DNA from: Hufsiella ginkgonis | GTDB taxonomy: Bacteria > Bacteroidota > Bacteroidia > Sphingobacteriales > Sphingobacteriaceae | DNA length: 64,000 nucleotides | Reading direction: 5' to 3' | Assembly (NCBI RefSeq): GCF_009834915.1 | Contig: NZ_WVHS01000003.1 | Coordinates: 715,988-779,987 of the forward strand | Shown here: piece by piece, positions 25,908-36,891 of the stretch | Position numbering within the stretch: position 1 is the stretch's first letter | How the letters are laid out: every line of letters starts with the position of its first letter | The notes under the pieces: model-generated | What the model was told of the DNA's origin: nothing | The model's database searches: none | The model's input: the letters and a program-made list of their open reading frames with translations, nothing else | Position numbers and translations under genes: made by a program

Positions 25908-26993
25908 ATGAATTCATTTTGTAAGACCTTGCCGTGTATGGTTGTTGCGGCTATATCCCTCGGCGCCTGCGCACAAAAAACCAAACCAGTACAAGATCCG
26001 TTTAAAGGTGCGATCTCCCAGCCCTTAGTACGTGGTATGTACACGGCAGACCCTTCTGCGCACGTGTTTAACGGAAGGATCTATATCTACCCTTCACACG
26101 ATATCGATGTGAAGGTGGCCGAAAACGACAATGGCGATCATTTCGCCATGCGCGACTATCATATCTTTTCAATGGATAGTATCGGGGGGGAAGTAACGGA
26201 TCATGGGGTAGCGCTCGATATAAAGGATATCCCCTGGGCAGGCCGCCAGCTTTGGGCGCCCGATGTGGCATATAAAGATGGTACCTATTACCTGTATTTC
26301 CCGTTGAAAGATAAACAAGACGTGTTCCGGATCGGGGTGGCTACCAGTAAAAAGCCCGAAGGGCCGTTCAAGGCAGAACCACAACCTATTGAAGGTAGTT
26401 TTAGTATCGACCCCGCCGTATTTACTGATAGTGACGGGATTAGTTATATGTATTTTGGCGGCATCTGGGGCGGGCAGTTGCAACGATGGCATACAGGAGC
26501 TTTTGAGGCAAATGGTTCCGCAAGCGATTTGAAGCAGGATGATGCACCGGCGCTGGCTCCGAAAGTTGCCAGGTTGAGCACGTCCATGCTGCAGTTTGCC
26601 GAAAAGCCCAAAGATGTACAGATAGTCGACAGCCAGGGAAAACCTTTTAAGGGCGGTAACCATGATCAGCGCTTCTTCGAGGCTTCCTGGATGCACAAAT
26701 ACAACGGGAAATACTATTTTTCGTACTCAACCGGCGATACGCACTTTATCTGCTATGCCATCGGCGATAATCCCTATGGCCCCTTTACCTACCAGGGCGT
26801 AGTACTGAAACCGGTGATCGGCTGGACCAATCACCATTCTATTATCGAGATAAAAGGTAAATGGTACCTGTTTTATCACGATACGCAGATCTCAAAGGGA
26901 AAAACGCACCTGCGGAACATTAAGGTGACAGAACTGCGTTATGATCGATCTGGGAAGATCATTTCCATAGATGCATACGCCGGAGCTAAATAA
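25908..26993 (+). CDS. Glycoside hydrolase family 43 lipoprotein
   Basis: 361 residues. A lipoprotein signal ends in the lipobox LGAC (Cys21). The five-bladed GH43 propeller shows its three acids: Asp48 (base, TADPSAHVF), Asp168 (pKa modulator, SIDPAVF) and Glu258 (acid, FFEASW). Expected activity is beta-xylosidase or alpha-L-arabinofuranosidase. It opens the xylan operon and is likely anchored in the outer or inner membrane facing the periplasm. Confidence 0.92.
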   Translation: MNSFCKTLPCMVVAAISLGACAQKTKPVQDPFKGAISQPLVRGMYTADPSAHVFNGRIYIYPSHDIDVKVAENDNGDHFAMRDYHIFSMDSIGGEVTDHGVALDIKDIPWAGRQLWAPDVAYKDGTYYLYFPLKDKQDVFRIGVATSKKPEGPFKAEPQPIEGSFSIDPAVFTDSDGISYMYFGGIWGGQLQRWHTGAFEANGSASDLKQDDAPALAPKVARLSTSMLQFAEKPKDVQIVDSQGKPFKGGNHDQRFFEASWMHKYNGKYYFSYSTGDTHFICYAIGDNPYGPFTYQGVVLKPVIGWTNHHSIIEIKGKWYLFYHDTQISKGKTHLRNIKVTELRYDRSGKIISIDAYAGAK

Positions 26994-27006
26994 TTACCAG
27001 GAACAG

Positions 27007-28068
27007 ATGCTGAAGTATTGTTGTGTATTCGTCGCTGCATTTACCCTTGCGGGCTTTGAAACCGCAGATCAGGGGCTGAAAGACTATTATAAATCGTATT
27101 TCCCGGTTGGCGTGGCTGTTTCGCAGCGAATTTTAACAGGCGACGAAGCCCGGCTCATAAAAAAAGAGTTCAGCAGCGTCACGCCGGAGAATGCCATGAA
27201 GATGGGGCCGATCCACCCGCTGCCCGACGTGTACAATTTCCGGGAACCGGATAGTATCGTGGCTTTCGCCCGGCGAAACGGGATCAGGGTGAGGGGACAT
27301 GCACTTTGCTGGCACGAGCAAACACCCGCCTGGCTGTTTAAAAACGCCGATGGCTCGCAGGTATCTAAAGAAGAGTTGCTCAACCGCCTGCGTTCGCACA
27401 TTACCACGGTAGTAAATCGTTACAGGGGAAAGGTGTATGCCTGGGACGTTGTAAATGAAGCTATCGACGATAATCCTGCTAATTTTCTTCGTGAATCACT
27501 TTGGTATAAGATCTGCGGCGAAGAGTTTATCGCAAAAGCTTTCGAATATGCCCATGCCGCGGATCCGGCGGCACAGCTGTTTTATAATGATTACAATACC
27601 GAGAGACCGGAAAAGCGCGAACGTGTTTACCGGCTGCTGAAGAAGTTGGTGGATGCGGGTGTTCCCATCAACGGGGTGGGCTTGCAGGCACACTGGTCGT
27701 TATATGAACCAGGTGCCGGTGAGTTAAAAACGGCCCTGGAGAAATATAGCTCATTAGGGTTGCAAATCCAGATCACGGAATTGGATATCTCGGTATATCC
27801 CTGGGAAAAGGAGAAACGGGCGCTGCAGCCGGGAGAAAACAAAGGTTTTACCCGGGAGATGGACTTGAAACAGGCCGCCAGGTACCGCGAAGTTTTTAAG
27901 ATCTTCAGGCAATACAAACAACATATCACCGGCGTAACATTCTGGAACTTATCCGACGGTTATACCTGGCTCGACACCTATCCTGTGCCCGGCCGCAAAA
28001 ACTATCCGCTATTATTTGACAAAGATTTGAAACGTAAGACAGCCTACAAAGCCGTTACGAAATTTTAG
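27007..28068 (+). CDS. Endo-1,4-beta-xylanase, GH10
   Basis: 353 residues. The frame extends 12 codons upstream into GH43, but the ATG at 27007 places a hydrophobic signal segment (MLKYCCVFVAAFTLAGF) at the N-terminus, so it is preferred. GH10 catalytic residues are Glu151 (acid/base, WDVVNEA) and Glu258 (nucleophile, ITELDIS); substrate motifs GHALCWHEQTP and the late FWNLSDGYTW are present. It cleaves the xylan backbone. It starts 13 bp after the GH43 stop. Confidence 0.96.
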   Translation: MLKYCCVFVAAFTLAGFETADQGLKDYYKSYFPVGVAVSQRILTGDEARLIKKEFSSVTPENAMKMGPIHPLPDVYNFREPDSIVAFARRNGIRVRGHALCWHEQTPAWLFKNADGSQVSKEELLNRLRSHITTVVNRYRGKVYAWDVVNEAIDDNPANFLRESLWYKICGEEFIAKAFEYAHAADPAAQLFYNDYNTERPEKRERVYRLLKKLVDAGVPINGVGLQAHWSLYEPGAGELKTALEKYSSLGLQIQITELDISVYPWEKEKRALQPGENKGFTREMDLKQAARYREVFKIFRQYKQHITGVTFWNLSDGYTWLDTYPVPGRKNYPLLFDKDLKRKTAYKAVTKF

Positions 28069-28072
28069 CTAC

Positions 28073-30934
28073 ATGATCCTACGACGGTTAATTAAAACAG
28101 CAGTTAGCTGCCTTGTTCTCCCGGCGGCAATTGTGTTGCCCTCAATCGCCCGGCCGGGCACGATAGGGGTAAGCGGTCAACCCTCTGCAGGGGCATTTCC
28201 TATCGCCGGGAAAGGGCTGTCTGCCAGTATTTATGTTGATGCCGGCGACTTCGACGGCGTTAAGCGGGCAGCAGCGGATTTCGCTGCGGATATCAAAAAA
28301 GTGAGCGGCGGCGAGGCGACAATGATCTCCGTTCCGAAAGGGAAGACGTTGATCCTGGCGGGGACCCTAGGCAAAAACCGGATGATCGATTCGCTGATCG
28401 CGGCGGGAAAAATATCCGTAAAAGATATCGCCGGAACCTGGGAAAACTGCCTGGTGCAGGTGGTGAGCAATCCTTTTCCCGGGACGGAAAAAGCGTTAGT
28501 GATCGCCGGAAGCGATAAACGCGGGACCATCTATGGCCTTTACACCCTTTCTGAACAAATTGGCGTATCTCCCTGGAACTGGTGGGCCGATGTGCCGGTG
28601 AAAAAACAACCCGGTATTTTCGTAAACGCCCGGCGGTGGATCCTCGGAAGCCCGGCGGTTAAATACCGGGGCATTTTTCTTAATGACGAAGCGCCCGCAC
28701 TTTCGGGTTGGACGAAAGATAACTTCGGTGGTTTTAAACATGAGTTTTACGGGAAACTTTTCGAGCTGATCTTGCGCCTTAAAGGTAATTACCTCTGGCC
28801 GGCCATGTGGGGAAACGCTTTCTACGACGATGATCCGGAAAATGCCCGCCTGGCGGACCTGTATGGTGTGGTGATCGGGACCTCGCACCACGAACCGCTG
28901 ATGCGCGCGCACGTCGAATGGAAACGCTATGGCAGCGGCGCCTGGAACTACGACGATAACGCCGCAGGCCTGGCCAAATTCTGGACCGGGGGCGTAAAAC
29001 GGATGGGAAATAACGAAAGCATAGTAACCATCGGGATGCGCGGCGACGGCGATGAGCCCATGAGCAAAAACGCTAACCTGCAATTATTAGAGCGAATCGT
29101 GGACGACCAGCGTAAGATCATTGCCGACGTTACCGGCAAACCAGCTTCCGCACAACCACAGGCCTGGGCGCTCTACAAAGAAGTACAAGAGTATTATGAT
29201 AAAGGCATGCGCGTGCCCGACGATGTGACCCTGTTATTGTGCGACGATAATTGGGGCGCTATCCGTAAGCTGCCGGCACTGGATGCCAAACCCAGGGGTG
29301 GCGGATATGGTATTTACTATCATTTCGACTATGTGGGCGGTCCGCGAAACTATAAATGGATCAATACCAACCCCTTGCCGCGCATCTGGGAGCAGATGAA
29401 CCTGGCTTACCGGTATAATGCACGCCAGATCTGGATCGTAAACGTGGGCGATTTGAAACCCATGGAGTTCCCGGTCAGTTTCTTCCTGGATTATGCCTGG
29501 AACCCTGAAAGCATTAACCGGGATCAACTGCGGCAGTATACCCGCAGTTGGGCCGCTAAACAATTCGGTGGCAAATACGCTGAAGATATCGCAGATCTGT
29601 TAACAAGATATGCGAAATACAATAGCCGCCGCAAGCCGGAATTGCTGAATGAAAGAACCTACAGCCTCGTGCAGTCCCGCGAGTTTGAACAGGTAGCAGG
29701 GGATTATCGATCACTTTATAATAAAGCGGTTTCCTTAAAGAAGCAATTGCCTAAAGAATACCACGATGCTTATTACCAACTGGTACTGCACCCCGTAGCG
29801 GCTTCGTTCAACCTCAATGCCTTATACCTCGCTACGGCCAGGAACCAGTTATACGCATCACAAAAACGTGCATCGGCAAATGAACAGGCACTGCTGGCAA
29901 GGAAGCTTTTCGCGCGCGATGCGGAAATCAGTAAATTTTATAACGATACGCTGGCAAACGGAAAGTGGCGGCATATGATGGATCAAACACATATCGGCTA
30001 CTTTACCTGGCAGGAACCGAAGATGAATACCATCCCACGGTTAGCGGAGATCACTCCCGGCGATACGCCTGAATTAGGTGTCAGCATCGAAGGTTCGGCC
30101 AAGACATGGCCCGCCGGGGAGGCGGCTGTGCTGCCGGGGTTTAACCGGTTTTCTCAACGATCTTATTACCTGGAATTATTTAACCGGGGACGGGGTGCCT
30201 TGTCATTTACAGCTAATGCGTCCTCACCCTGGGTGAAAATTGATAAAAAGAGCGGAACCCTGGGCCGCGACCAGCGGATCATGGTGAGCATCGACTGGAA
30301 GAAGGTGCCTTCGGGCGACCAGCAGGCAAAGATTTTAGTAAAAGGAAGCGATAACACTGCCCTGGAGATAGCCGTCCGTGTGGAAGACTTCGGGAAAAAT
30401 GTAAAAGGCTTCGTACCTGATAACGGCTTGATCTCGATCGATGCCGGCAGCTTTTCTACCCGATCCAGGGGGATGATACAATGGGAATTGCTCCCTGATC
30501 ACGGTCGTACCGGGTCAGCGGTCTGCCCGCTTCCTGCCGCCGTAAAAACCCAGGATCCGCTCCGGGCTGATTGCCCTTACCTGGAATATTCGTTTTTTAG
30601 CGGAAAGGGTGATTCCATCCAGGTAAATTGGTATTTATCTCCTTCATTAGACTTTAGAAATGCCGGTGGGTTACGTTTTGCAGTGTCGGTAGACGGGGAA
30701 CCGCCACACACCGTTAACATCAATAAAAATGAAACTGAGGGTACCTGGGAAAAGCATGCAGGAGACAATATTAATATCCAGCAATCGCGGCATTGGCTAA
30801 AAGCTCCGGGCAACCACAAGGTGAAGGTGTTTATGGTTGATCCGGGAATCGTTCTTCAAAAGCTGGTCATCCTGGAAAGCAAGGCGATAGATGCGACCTA
30901 TCTCGGGGCTCCGCAAAGTGTACAGATCAACTAA
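28073..30934 (+). CDS. Xylan alpha-1,2-glucuronidase, GH115
   Basis: 953 residues, full length for GH115. A signal peptide is followed by the family's N-terminal domain (ISVKDIAGTWENCLVQVV, SDKRGTIYGLYTLSEQIG) and the catalytic barrel (YRGIFLNDEAP, LKGNYLWPAMWGNAF, GTSHHEPL, IGMRGDGDEPM). A C-terminal beta-sandwich domain begins near residue 660. GH115 removes 4-O-methylglucuronic acid from internal xylan positions, which complements the GH67 encoded downstream. It lies 4 bp after the GH10 stop. Confidence 0.94.
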   Translation: MILRRLIKTAVSCLVLPAAIVLPSIARPGTIGVSGQPSAGAFPIAGKGLSASIYVDAGDFDGVKRAAADFAADIKKVSGGEATMISVPKGKTLILAGTLGKNRMIDSLIAAGKISVKDIAGTWENCLVQVVSNPFPGTEKALVIAGSDKRGTIYGLYTLSEQIGVSPWNWWADVPVKKQPGIFVNARRWILGSPAVKYRGIFLNDEAPALSGWTKDNFGGFKHEFYGKLFELILRLKGNYLWPAMWGNAFYDDDPENARLADLYGVVIGTSHHEPLMRAHVEWKRYGSGAWNYDDNAAGLAKFWTGGVKRMGNNESIVTIGMRGDGDEPMSKNANLQLLERIVDDQRKIIADVTGKPASAQPQAWALYKEVQEYYDKGMRVPDDVTLLLCDDNWGAIRKLPALDAKPRGGGYGIYYHFDYVGGPRNYKWINTNPLPRIWEQMNLAYRYNARQIWIVNVGDLKPMEFPVSFFLDYAWNPESINRDQLRQYTRSWAAKQFGGKYAEDIADLLTRYAKYNSRRKPELLNERTYSLVQSREFEQVAGDYRSLYNKAVSLKKQLPKEYHDAYYQLVLHPVAASFNLNALYLATARNQLYASQKRASANEQALLARKLFARDAEISKFYNDTLANGKWRHMMDQTHIGYFTWQEPKMNTIPRLAEITPGDTPELGVSIEGSAKTWPAGEAAVLPGFNRFSQRSYYLELFNRGRGALSFTANASSPWVKIDKKSGTLGRDQRIMVSIDWKKVPSGDQQAKILVKGSDNTALEIAVRVEDFGKNVKGFVPDNGLISIDAGSFSTRSRGMIQWELLPDHGRTGSAVCPLPAAVKTQDPLRADCPYLEYSFFSGKGDSIQVNWYLSPSLDFRNAGGLRFAVSVDGEPPHTVNINKNETEGTWEKHAGDNINIQQSRHWLKAPGNHKVKVFMVDPGIVLQKLVILESKAIDATYLGAPQSVQIN

Positions 30935-30969
30935 CTTAATTAATGTAATTTATAGATCGTATATATGTT

Positions 30970-32916
30970 ATGACTAACCTCACCTGCAGGCGATTTTTCT
31001 TCACCTTAACGCTTGTTACCATATGTTTAAGCGCCCGCGCTGCGGTGAAGCTTCCCCGGCTTTTTAGTAATGGGATGGTGCTGCAACGGGATATTAAACT
31101 AAACGTATGGGGGTGGGCCAATCCCGGCGAAAAAGTGACAGTACGCTTTAACAAAAACAAGGCTTCGACTATCACTTCGCCCGAGGGGAAATGGAAAGTA
31201 ATACTCCCGGCAACTGCGGCAGGGGGACCATTCAGCATGATCGTTTCCGGCAGTAACACCATCCGGATCGATGATGTGTGGATGGGCGACGTATGGTTCT
31301 GCTCGGGCCAGTCGAACATGGTGACGCCCATGGAGCGTGTGAAAGAAAAATACCCCGACGAGATCGCGAATGCAAACTACCCGCAGATCCGGAACTTTTT
31401 TATCCCGGCGGTATCGGATGTGGACAGCTTGCATCCCGATCTTCCCTCTTCGAAATGGCTGCCGGCGAACCCGGCCAACGTAATGAGTTTCGGTGCGGTT
31501 TCCTATTTCTTCGCAAAGCGACTTTTCGGGAAGTATCATGTACCCATTGGCATCATCAACTCAAGCGTAGGAGGGACCCCGATCCAGGCATGGATCAGCG
31601 GAGAGGGAATTGCATCGGTACCCGCTTACGCGAACAGGCTTGCCGCGCTGCGCGATACCGCTTATAGAAACGACCTGGCCAGGCGCCGTCCTGCGGCGCC
31701 GACAAGCCCGGTGACCTTGCAATATGATGAGCCGAACGGGACCGTCCAGTGGACGGAACTGGCTTATAAACCTTACCAATGGAAAACCTTTTGGCTTCCC
31801 GGGTACTGGGCAGACCAGGGCGTAAAAGGATTGAACGGCGTTGTTTATTTCCGCAAAGAGATCACCCTGACCGAAAAAGAGGCAGGGCAACCCGCAAAAT
31901 TATTCCTCGGCCGGATCGTTGATGCCGACGAAGCTTTTGTGAATGGAAAACAGGTGGGTAATATCACTTACCAATATCCGCCGCGACGCTACACCGTTCC
32001 GGCAGGTTTGTTAAAGGCGGGGAAAAATGTGGTCGCTGTAAAAGTGACCAATACTTCGGGCAAAGGCGGTTTTGTGCCGGACAAGAATTATTCGCTTGAA
32101 GTGGGCGACGAGGTCGTCGACCTCCGTGGGGAGTGGCAGTACCGCGTACACCAGGTATTTCCGCCGGTCGGGGGATCCGGCGGTTTAGAGGGCGGCATTA
32201 CGGCGCAAAACGAGCCGACCGGCTTATACAATACCATGGTGGCACCGGCGATAGGTTATAATCTTAAAGGCTTTGTCTGGTACCAGGGGGAAGCTAATTC
32301 AGGCAGGCCGCAGGAATATAGCGCCCTGCTTAAGACACTGATCGGCGATTGGCGCGGCAAATGGCGGCAGGGCGATCTCCCGTTCCTGGTCATACAGTTG
32401 CCGAATTTCATGGAGGTACAGTACCTGCCTTCGGAGAGCCAGTGGGCCGAGATGCGCGAAGCCCAGCTCAAGGCGTTGTCGCTCCCGAATACCGGGCTGG
32501 CGGTTGCGATCGACGCCGGCGAATGGAATGACATTCATCCGCTGTCGAAAAAGCCGGTAGGCGAGCGGGCGGCGCTGCTTGCGGAGCGTCTGGCATATAA
32601 AGAAAATTTAGTCGCGATGGGGCCGCTTTACCGGTCATCAAAAATAGATGGAAATAAGATCGAGCTCACGTTCGCCGAAACAGGCGGCGGGTTAGAAGCA
32701 AAAGGTGGCGGCATGCTTAACCAGTTTGCCATTGCAGGCGCCGACAAAAAATTTGTATGGGCCAGGGCGACTATCTCAGGAGATAAAGTGATAGTTTGGA
32801 GCGAGGCGGTCACTCAGCCTAAGTATGTTCGCTATGCGTGGGCCGACAACCCGGAAGGTGCCAATTTAGTGAATAAGGAAGGCTTGCCGGCATCACCGTT
32901 TAGGACAGACCAATAA
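30970..32916 (+). CDS. Sialate O-acetylesterase-type carbohydrate esterase
   Basis: 648 residues with a signal peptide (cleavage near Ala-Arg-Ala-Ala). The SGNH/SASA fold has the nucleophile motif WFCSGQSNM, the block-III-like GFVWYQGEANSG and the late AGEWNDIHPLSK with the catalytic Asp/His. An inserted beta-sandwich (about 250-390, with GYWADQGVKGLNGVVYFRK) resembles a carbohydrate-binding or GH2-like domain. In this operon the likely task is deacetylating xylan rather than sialic acid (inference). Confidence 0.88.
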   Translation: MTNLTCRRFFFTLTLVTICLSARAAVKLPRLFSNGMVLQRDIKLNVWGWANPGEKVTVRFNKNKASTITSPEGKWKVILPATAAGGPFSMIVSGSNTIRIDDVWMGDVWFCSGQSNMVTPMERVKEKYPDEIANANYPQIRNFFIPAVSDVDSLHPDLPSSKWLPANPANVMSFGAVSYFFAKRLFGKYHVPIGIINSSVGGTPIQAWISGEGIASVPAYANRLAALRDTAYRNDLARRRPAAPTSPVTLQYDEPNGTVQWTELAYKPYQWKTFWLPGYWADQGVKGLNGVVYFRKEITLTEKEAGQPAKLFLGRIVDADEAFVNGKQVGNITYQYPPRRYTVPAGLLKAGKNVVAVKVTNTSGKGGFVPDKNYSLEVGDEVVDLRGEWQYRVHQVFPPVGGSGGLEGGITAQNEPTGLYNTMVAPAIGYNLKGFVWYQGEANSGRPQEYSALLKTLIGDWRGKWRQGDLPFLVIQLPNFMEVQYLPSESQWAEMREAQLKALSLPNTGLAVAIDAGEWNDIHPLSKKPVGERAALLAERLAYKENLVAMGPLYRSSKIDGNKIELTFAETGGGLEAKGGGMLNQFAIAGADKKFVWARATISGDKVIVWSEAVTQPKYVRYAWADNPEGANLVNKEGLPASPFRTDQ

Positions 32917-32943
32917 CCTGAAAGATCGATTACGAATTATACG

Positions 32944-35091
32944 ATGAAAAAATTACTTGTTGTGTGGATATTCCTGGCTGGCCTTTCCGGTTCCTGGTGC
33001 CGCGCGGAATCTGGGTATGACCTGTGGCTTCGCTATGTGCCGGTTACGAACAAATCGCTGTTAGCAACGTATAAGCAACATACGGTGCAATTGGTTTTTC
33101 CCGCCGGGAATGAGACGTTAAACGCCGCAAAGCAGGAATTAGCAATGGGTATGAAGGGCTTGCTTGGCGGCCCCTTACCGGAGAGTGCCGTTGCAAATAA
33201 AGATGGGACATTGATCGTAGGCACGCCAGCCTCCTGCCGGGAGATCACGGCTCAGCCGTTAATAGGGCAGCTGCTGGTCCCTGCCGGCGAGGAAGGTTAC
33301 CTTATCCGTAGCGTGTTGGTTAATGGGAAGAAATGCACCGTTATCGCCGCGAATTTCAACACGGGTGTTTTGTATGGCGTCTTCCATTTTCTTCGCCTGC
33401 TGCAAACGAACGCCCCGATAGCCAGGCTGTCGATCTCCGAGTCACCAAAAGTAAAGATCCGCACGCTGAACCACTGGGATAACCTCGATCGTACGGTTGA
33501 ACGCGGTTACGCCGGCCAATCGATCTGGAAATGGGACGAATTGCCGGCTACGATCGATCCCCGCTACCGCGATTATGCGCGTGCCAACGCCTCCATCGGG
33601 GTTAACGCAACCGTGCTCACCAACGTGAATGCCAATTCAAAAATACTTACGGCTGCTTATCTCGCCAAAGTGGCGGCAATCGCCAATGTTTTCCGCGCTT
33701 ATGGGATTAAAGTTTACCTCACTGCGCGGTTTAGTTCGCCCATCGAGATCGGTGGCCTAAAAACCGCTGATCCGCTCGATCCGCAGGTTCGGCAATGGTG
33801 GACGGATAAGGTGGCGGAAATTTACAAATTGATCCCGGATTTCGGTGGTTTCCTGGTAAAGGCCAATTCCGAAGGCCAGCCGGGGCCGCAGAGCTATGGA
33901 CGAAATCATGCCGATGGCGCGAACATGCTGGCGGCGGCAGTGGCGCCCTATCATGGCACCATTACATGGCGGGCCTTTGTGTACAGCAATGAAGTGCCCG
34001 AAGATCGCCATAAGCAAGCTAATCTCGAGTTTGAACCGCTGGACGGTAAATTCAACCCGAATGTGCTTGTACAGGTAAAGAACGGCGCGATCGATTTTCA
34101 GCCCCGGGAGCCCTTTCACCCGCTTTTCGGTGCGCTTAAAAAGACGCCGGAGGCGATGGAGTTCCAGCTTACTAAAGAGTATCTCGGTCAGGGCACCCAC
34201 CTGGTATACCTTGGAACATCGTTCGAAGAAACGCTGGAGGCAGACACTTATAGTTACGGGAAAAACTCGCAGGTCCGTAAGATAATTACCGGCGAGATCA
34301 CCAAACAACCCCTTTCGGAAATGGCCGGGGTGAGCAATATCGGTGCAGACAGCAACTGGTGTGGCCATCCTTTTAGCCAGGCGAACTGGTACGCGTTCGG
34401 ACGATTGGCCTGGAACCCGTCTTTGTCGGCAGCCGCTATCGCTGAGGAATGGGTGCGGATGACTTTCAGCAATGACCCCGCATTAGTTAAACCGGTCAGG
34501 GAGATGATGATGGGATCGCGGGAAGCGACCGTAAATTACATGACCCCGCTCGGGCTGCACCACATTATGGCGGCCAACTCCCATTACGGCCCCGGTCCCT
34601 GGGACAATGCCTTGCCGCGCGAGGACTGGAAACCCAAGTACTACCACCGCGCGGATTCTGCAGGCATCGGGTTTAACCGGACGTCGACGGGCAGCAATGC
34701 CGTATCGCAATATTTCCCGGAAGTGCGTACCCGGTTCGAGAATGTACATACTACACCCGATCGTTTCCTGCTTTGGTTTCATCACCTGCCGTGGACGTTC
34801 AAAACCAGGGCGAACAAAACGCTTTGGAACGATCTCGTGGATCATTATTACCTCGGCGTGACCCAGGTGCGCGACATGCAGAAAACCTGGGACGATATGG
34901 AAGGAAAAGTTGATCGCGACCGGTTCGCAGAGGTAAAGAAATTGCTGGTGATCCAGGAGAATGAGGCGCGGTGGTGGAGAGATTCCTGTTTGCTGTATTT
35001 TCAGACGTTTTCCGGGATGCCGATACCAGGAGGCTACGAAAAGCCGTCGTACACATTGGCGGAATTTATGAAACGGGGATTTAAGCCGTAG
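32944..35091 (+). CDS. Alpha-glucuronidase, GH67
   Basis: 715 residues with a signal peptide. The N-terminal domain is followed by the GH67 barrel: LNHWDNLDRTVERGYAG, then Glu310 in KANSEGQPGP (acid), Asp384 in IDFQPREPFHP and Glu412 in KEYLGQGTHL, with spacing that matches the known acid and base residues of the family. It releases 4-O-methylglucuronic acid from the ends of xylo-oligosaccharides, typically in the periplasm. It lies 27 bp after the esterase. Confidence 0.95.
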   Translation: MKKLLVVWIFLAGLSGSWCRAESGYDLWLRYVPVTNKSLLATYKQHTVQLVFPAGNETLNAAKQELAMGMKGLLGGPLPESAVANKDGTLIVGTPASCREITAQPLIGQLLVPAGEEGYLIRSVLVNGKKCTVIAANFNTGVLYGVFHFLRLLQTNAPIARLSISESPKVKIRTLNHWDNLDRTVERGYAGQSIWKWDELPATIDPRYRDYARANASIGVNATVLTNVNANSKILTAAYLAKVAAIANVFRAYGIKVYLTARFSSPIEIGGLKTADPLDPQVRQWWTDKVAEIYKLIPDFGGFLVKANSEGQPGPQSYGRNHADGANMLAAAVAPYHGTITWRAFVYSNEVPEDRHKQANLEFEPLDGKFNPNVLVQVKNGAIDFQPREPFHPLFGALKKTPEAMEFQLTKEYLGQGTHLVYLGTSFEETLEADTYSYGKNSQVRKIITGEITKQPLSEMAGVSNIGADSNWCGHPFSQANWYAFGRLAWNPSLSAAAIAEEWVRMTFSNDPALVKPVREMMMGSREATVNYMTPLGLHHIMAANSHYGPGPWDNALPREDWKPKYYHRADSAGIGFNRTSTGSNAVSQYFPEVRTRFENVHTTPDRFLLWFHHLPWTFKTRANKTLWNDLVDHYYLGVTQVRDMQKTWDDMEGKVDRDRFAEVKKLLVIQENEARWWRDSCLLYFQTFSGMPIPGGYEKPSYTLAEFMKRGFKP

Positions 35092-35097
35092 CAGCAC

Positions 35098-35112
35098 CTC
35101 CTCCGTGAGGAG
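35098..35112 (+). other. Short perfect hairpin after GH67 gene
   Basis: CTCCTC, loop CGT, GAGGAG lies 7 bp after the GH67 stop and before the last esterase gene. There is no T-run, so it is more likely an mRNA-processing or stability hairpin than a full terminator. Confidence 0.35.
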
Positions 35113-35127
35113 ATACATGCTAAATAA

Positions 35128-35997
<870 letters not shown>

Positions 35998-36001
35998 GTT
36001 A

Positions 36002-36133
36002 CTATGCCACTTTCTGCGACTGCGCGCGAACCGTCCGGAATACTTTAAGGTCACGTTTTAAAAGCATGAGTAATTGCTTGTCAAAGCTGGACATCATTTT
36101 GCCGGCGGCGGTTTTTGCGGTTGAGATTTTCAT
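36002..36133 (-). CDS. Small basic hypothetical protein (43 residues)
   Basis: A 43-codon ORF, rich in Lys and Arg and without a transmembrane segment (starts MKISTAKTAAGK, ends AQSQKVA). It is supported by a good Bacteroidota promoter 53 bp upstream. No family is recognised. A role in binding nucleic acid or another protein is possible from its charge, but this is speculation. Confidence 0.55.
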   Translation of the reverse strand: MKISTAKTAAGKMMSSFDKQLLMLLKRDLKVFRTVRAQSQKVA

Positions 36134-36185
36134 GGCAGTTGTTTTGGTTGTTTAACAGGTAGCCAAAACGATGCCATCACTACTT

Positions 36186-36215
36186 CAAAGGTAAATCGAG
36201 GTAGAAATGCTCAAA
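36186..36215 (-). promoter_or_regulatory. Bacteroidota promoter for the 43-residue ORF
   Basis: On the minus strand, a TTTG -33 element (36212-36215) and TACCTTTG, an exact TAnnTTTG -7 element (36186-36193), are separated by 18 bp. This matches the primary sigma-factor consensus of Bacteroidota. Confidence 0.65.
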
Positions 36216-36282
36216 TCGCTATACAGTTCGCGCAGGAAGATGTTGCGGATTTAGGTCGGGTTTTAAAGTATAAAGGATTTTA

Positions 36283-36891
36283 TCAGCCATTTAATAACCC
36301 GTGAGCCAATCGTTCCCATTGTACGCCCGAAGCGCCTTCCCGCGCAAAAAGTGCGATCAGCGTATTCCTGAATTTATCAACGACGCCGGCATTTTGGTTA
36401 GGTTGTTCGTTACGGCCGTGTATTTCGGCGGTAACCCGCAACGCCCGCCTGGCTATCACGAAAGTACTTGTTGCCGTTTCCGCAAAAAAATGTGCTGTAT
36501 CGGCAGAGCTGTTTCGCGGATCGGGGCAGGGCCGCACCTGCATAACGATAAATTCTTCAGCGGCCCCGGCAGCTCCGCCGGTAAGGAGCTGCTCAATATG
36601 TACCCACTCTACGCCGTTGCCGGCGAGAGGCCCGGGGCCGGGCAGGTCTATAGAAAAATAATCTCCTTCCTGTGCTTCCCTTTGCAGCTTGTTCCCTGTC
36701 GCATCTGTCAACCCGAATGTCGCGGAGCCGGCACCGGTATACTCGTGCCATTTGGAGATGGTTCTTAGTCGCAGTGCCGAGGCTTCATAACATGAGCGGG
36801 CGGCGGTAAGGCTATCGAATGACCTGGAGTCCGCGAAATCAGTTTGCTTTCCGGTGTACTGAGGGGGGATAAACGGTTCGGTGTTTTTCAT
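36283..36891 (-). CDS. Conserved-looking hypothetical protein
   Basis: 202 residues, soluble, no signal peptide, no domain I recognise. The middle (about residues 75-145) is Gly/Pro-rich with FSIDLPGPGP and VEWVHIEQLL; the C-terminus is helical and ends AHGLLNG. It overlaps the upstream membrane-protein gene by 4 bp (ATGA), so the two are probably cotranscribed and act together. Confidence 0.75.
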   Translation of the reverse strand: MKNTEPFIPPQYTGKQTDFADSRSFDSLTAARSCYEASALRLRTISKWHEYTGAGSATFGLTDATGNKLQREAQEGDYFSIDLPGPGPLAGNGVEWVHIEQLLTGGAAGAAEEFIVMQVRPCPDPRNSSADTAHFFAETATSTFVIARRALRVTAEIHGRNEQPNQNAGVVDKFRNTLIALFAREGASGVQWERLAHGLLNG

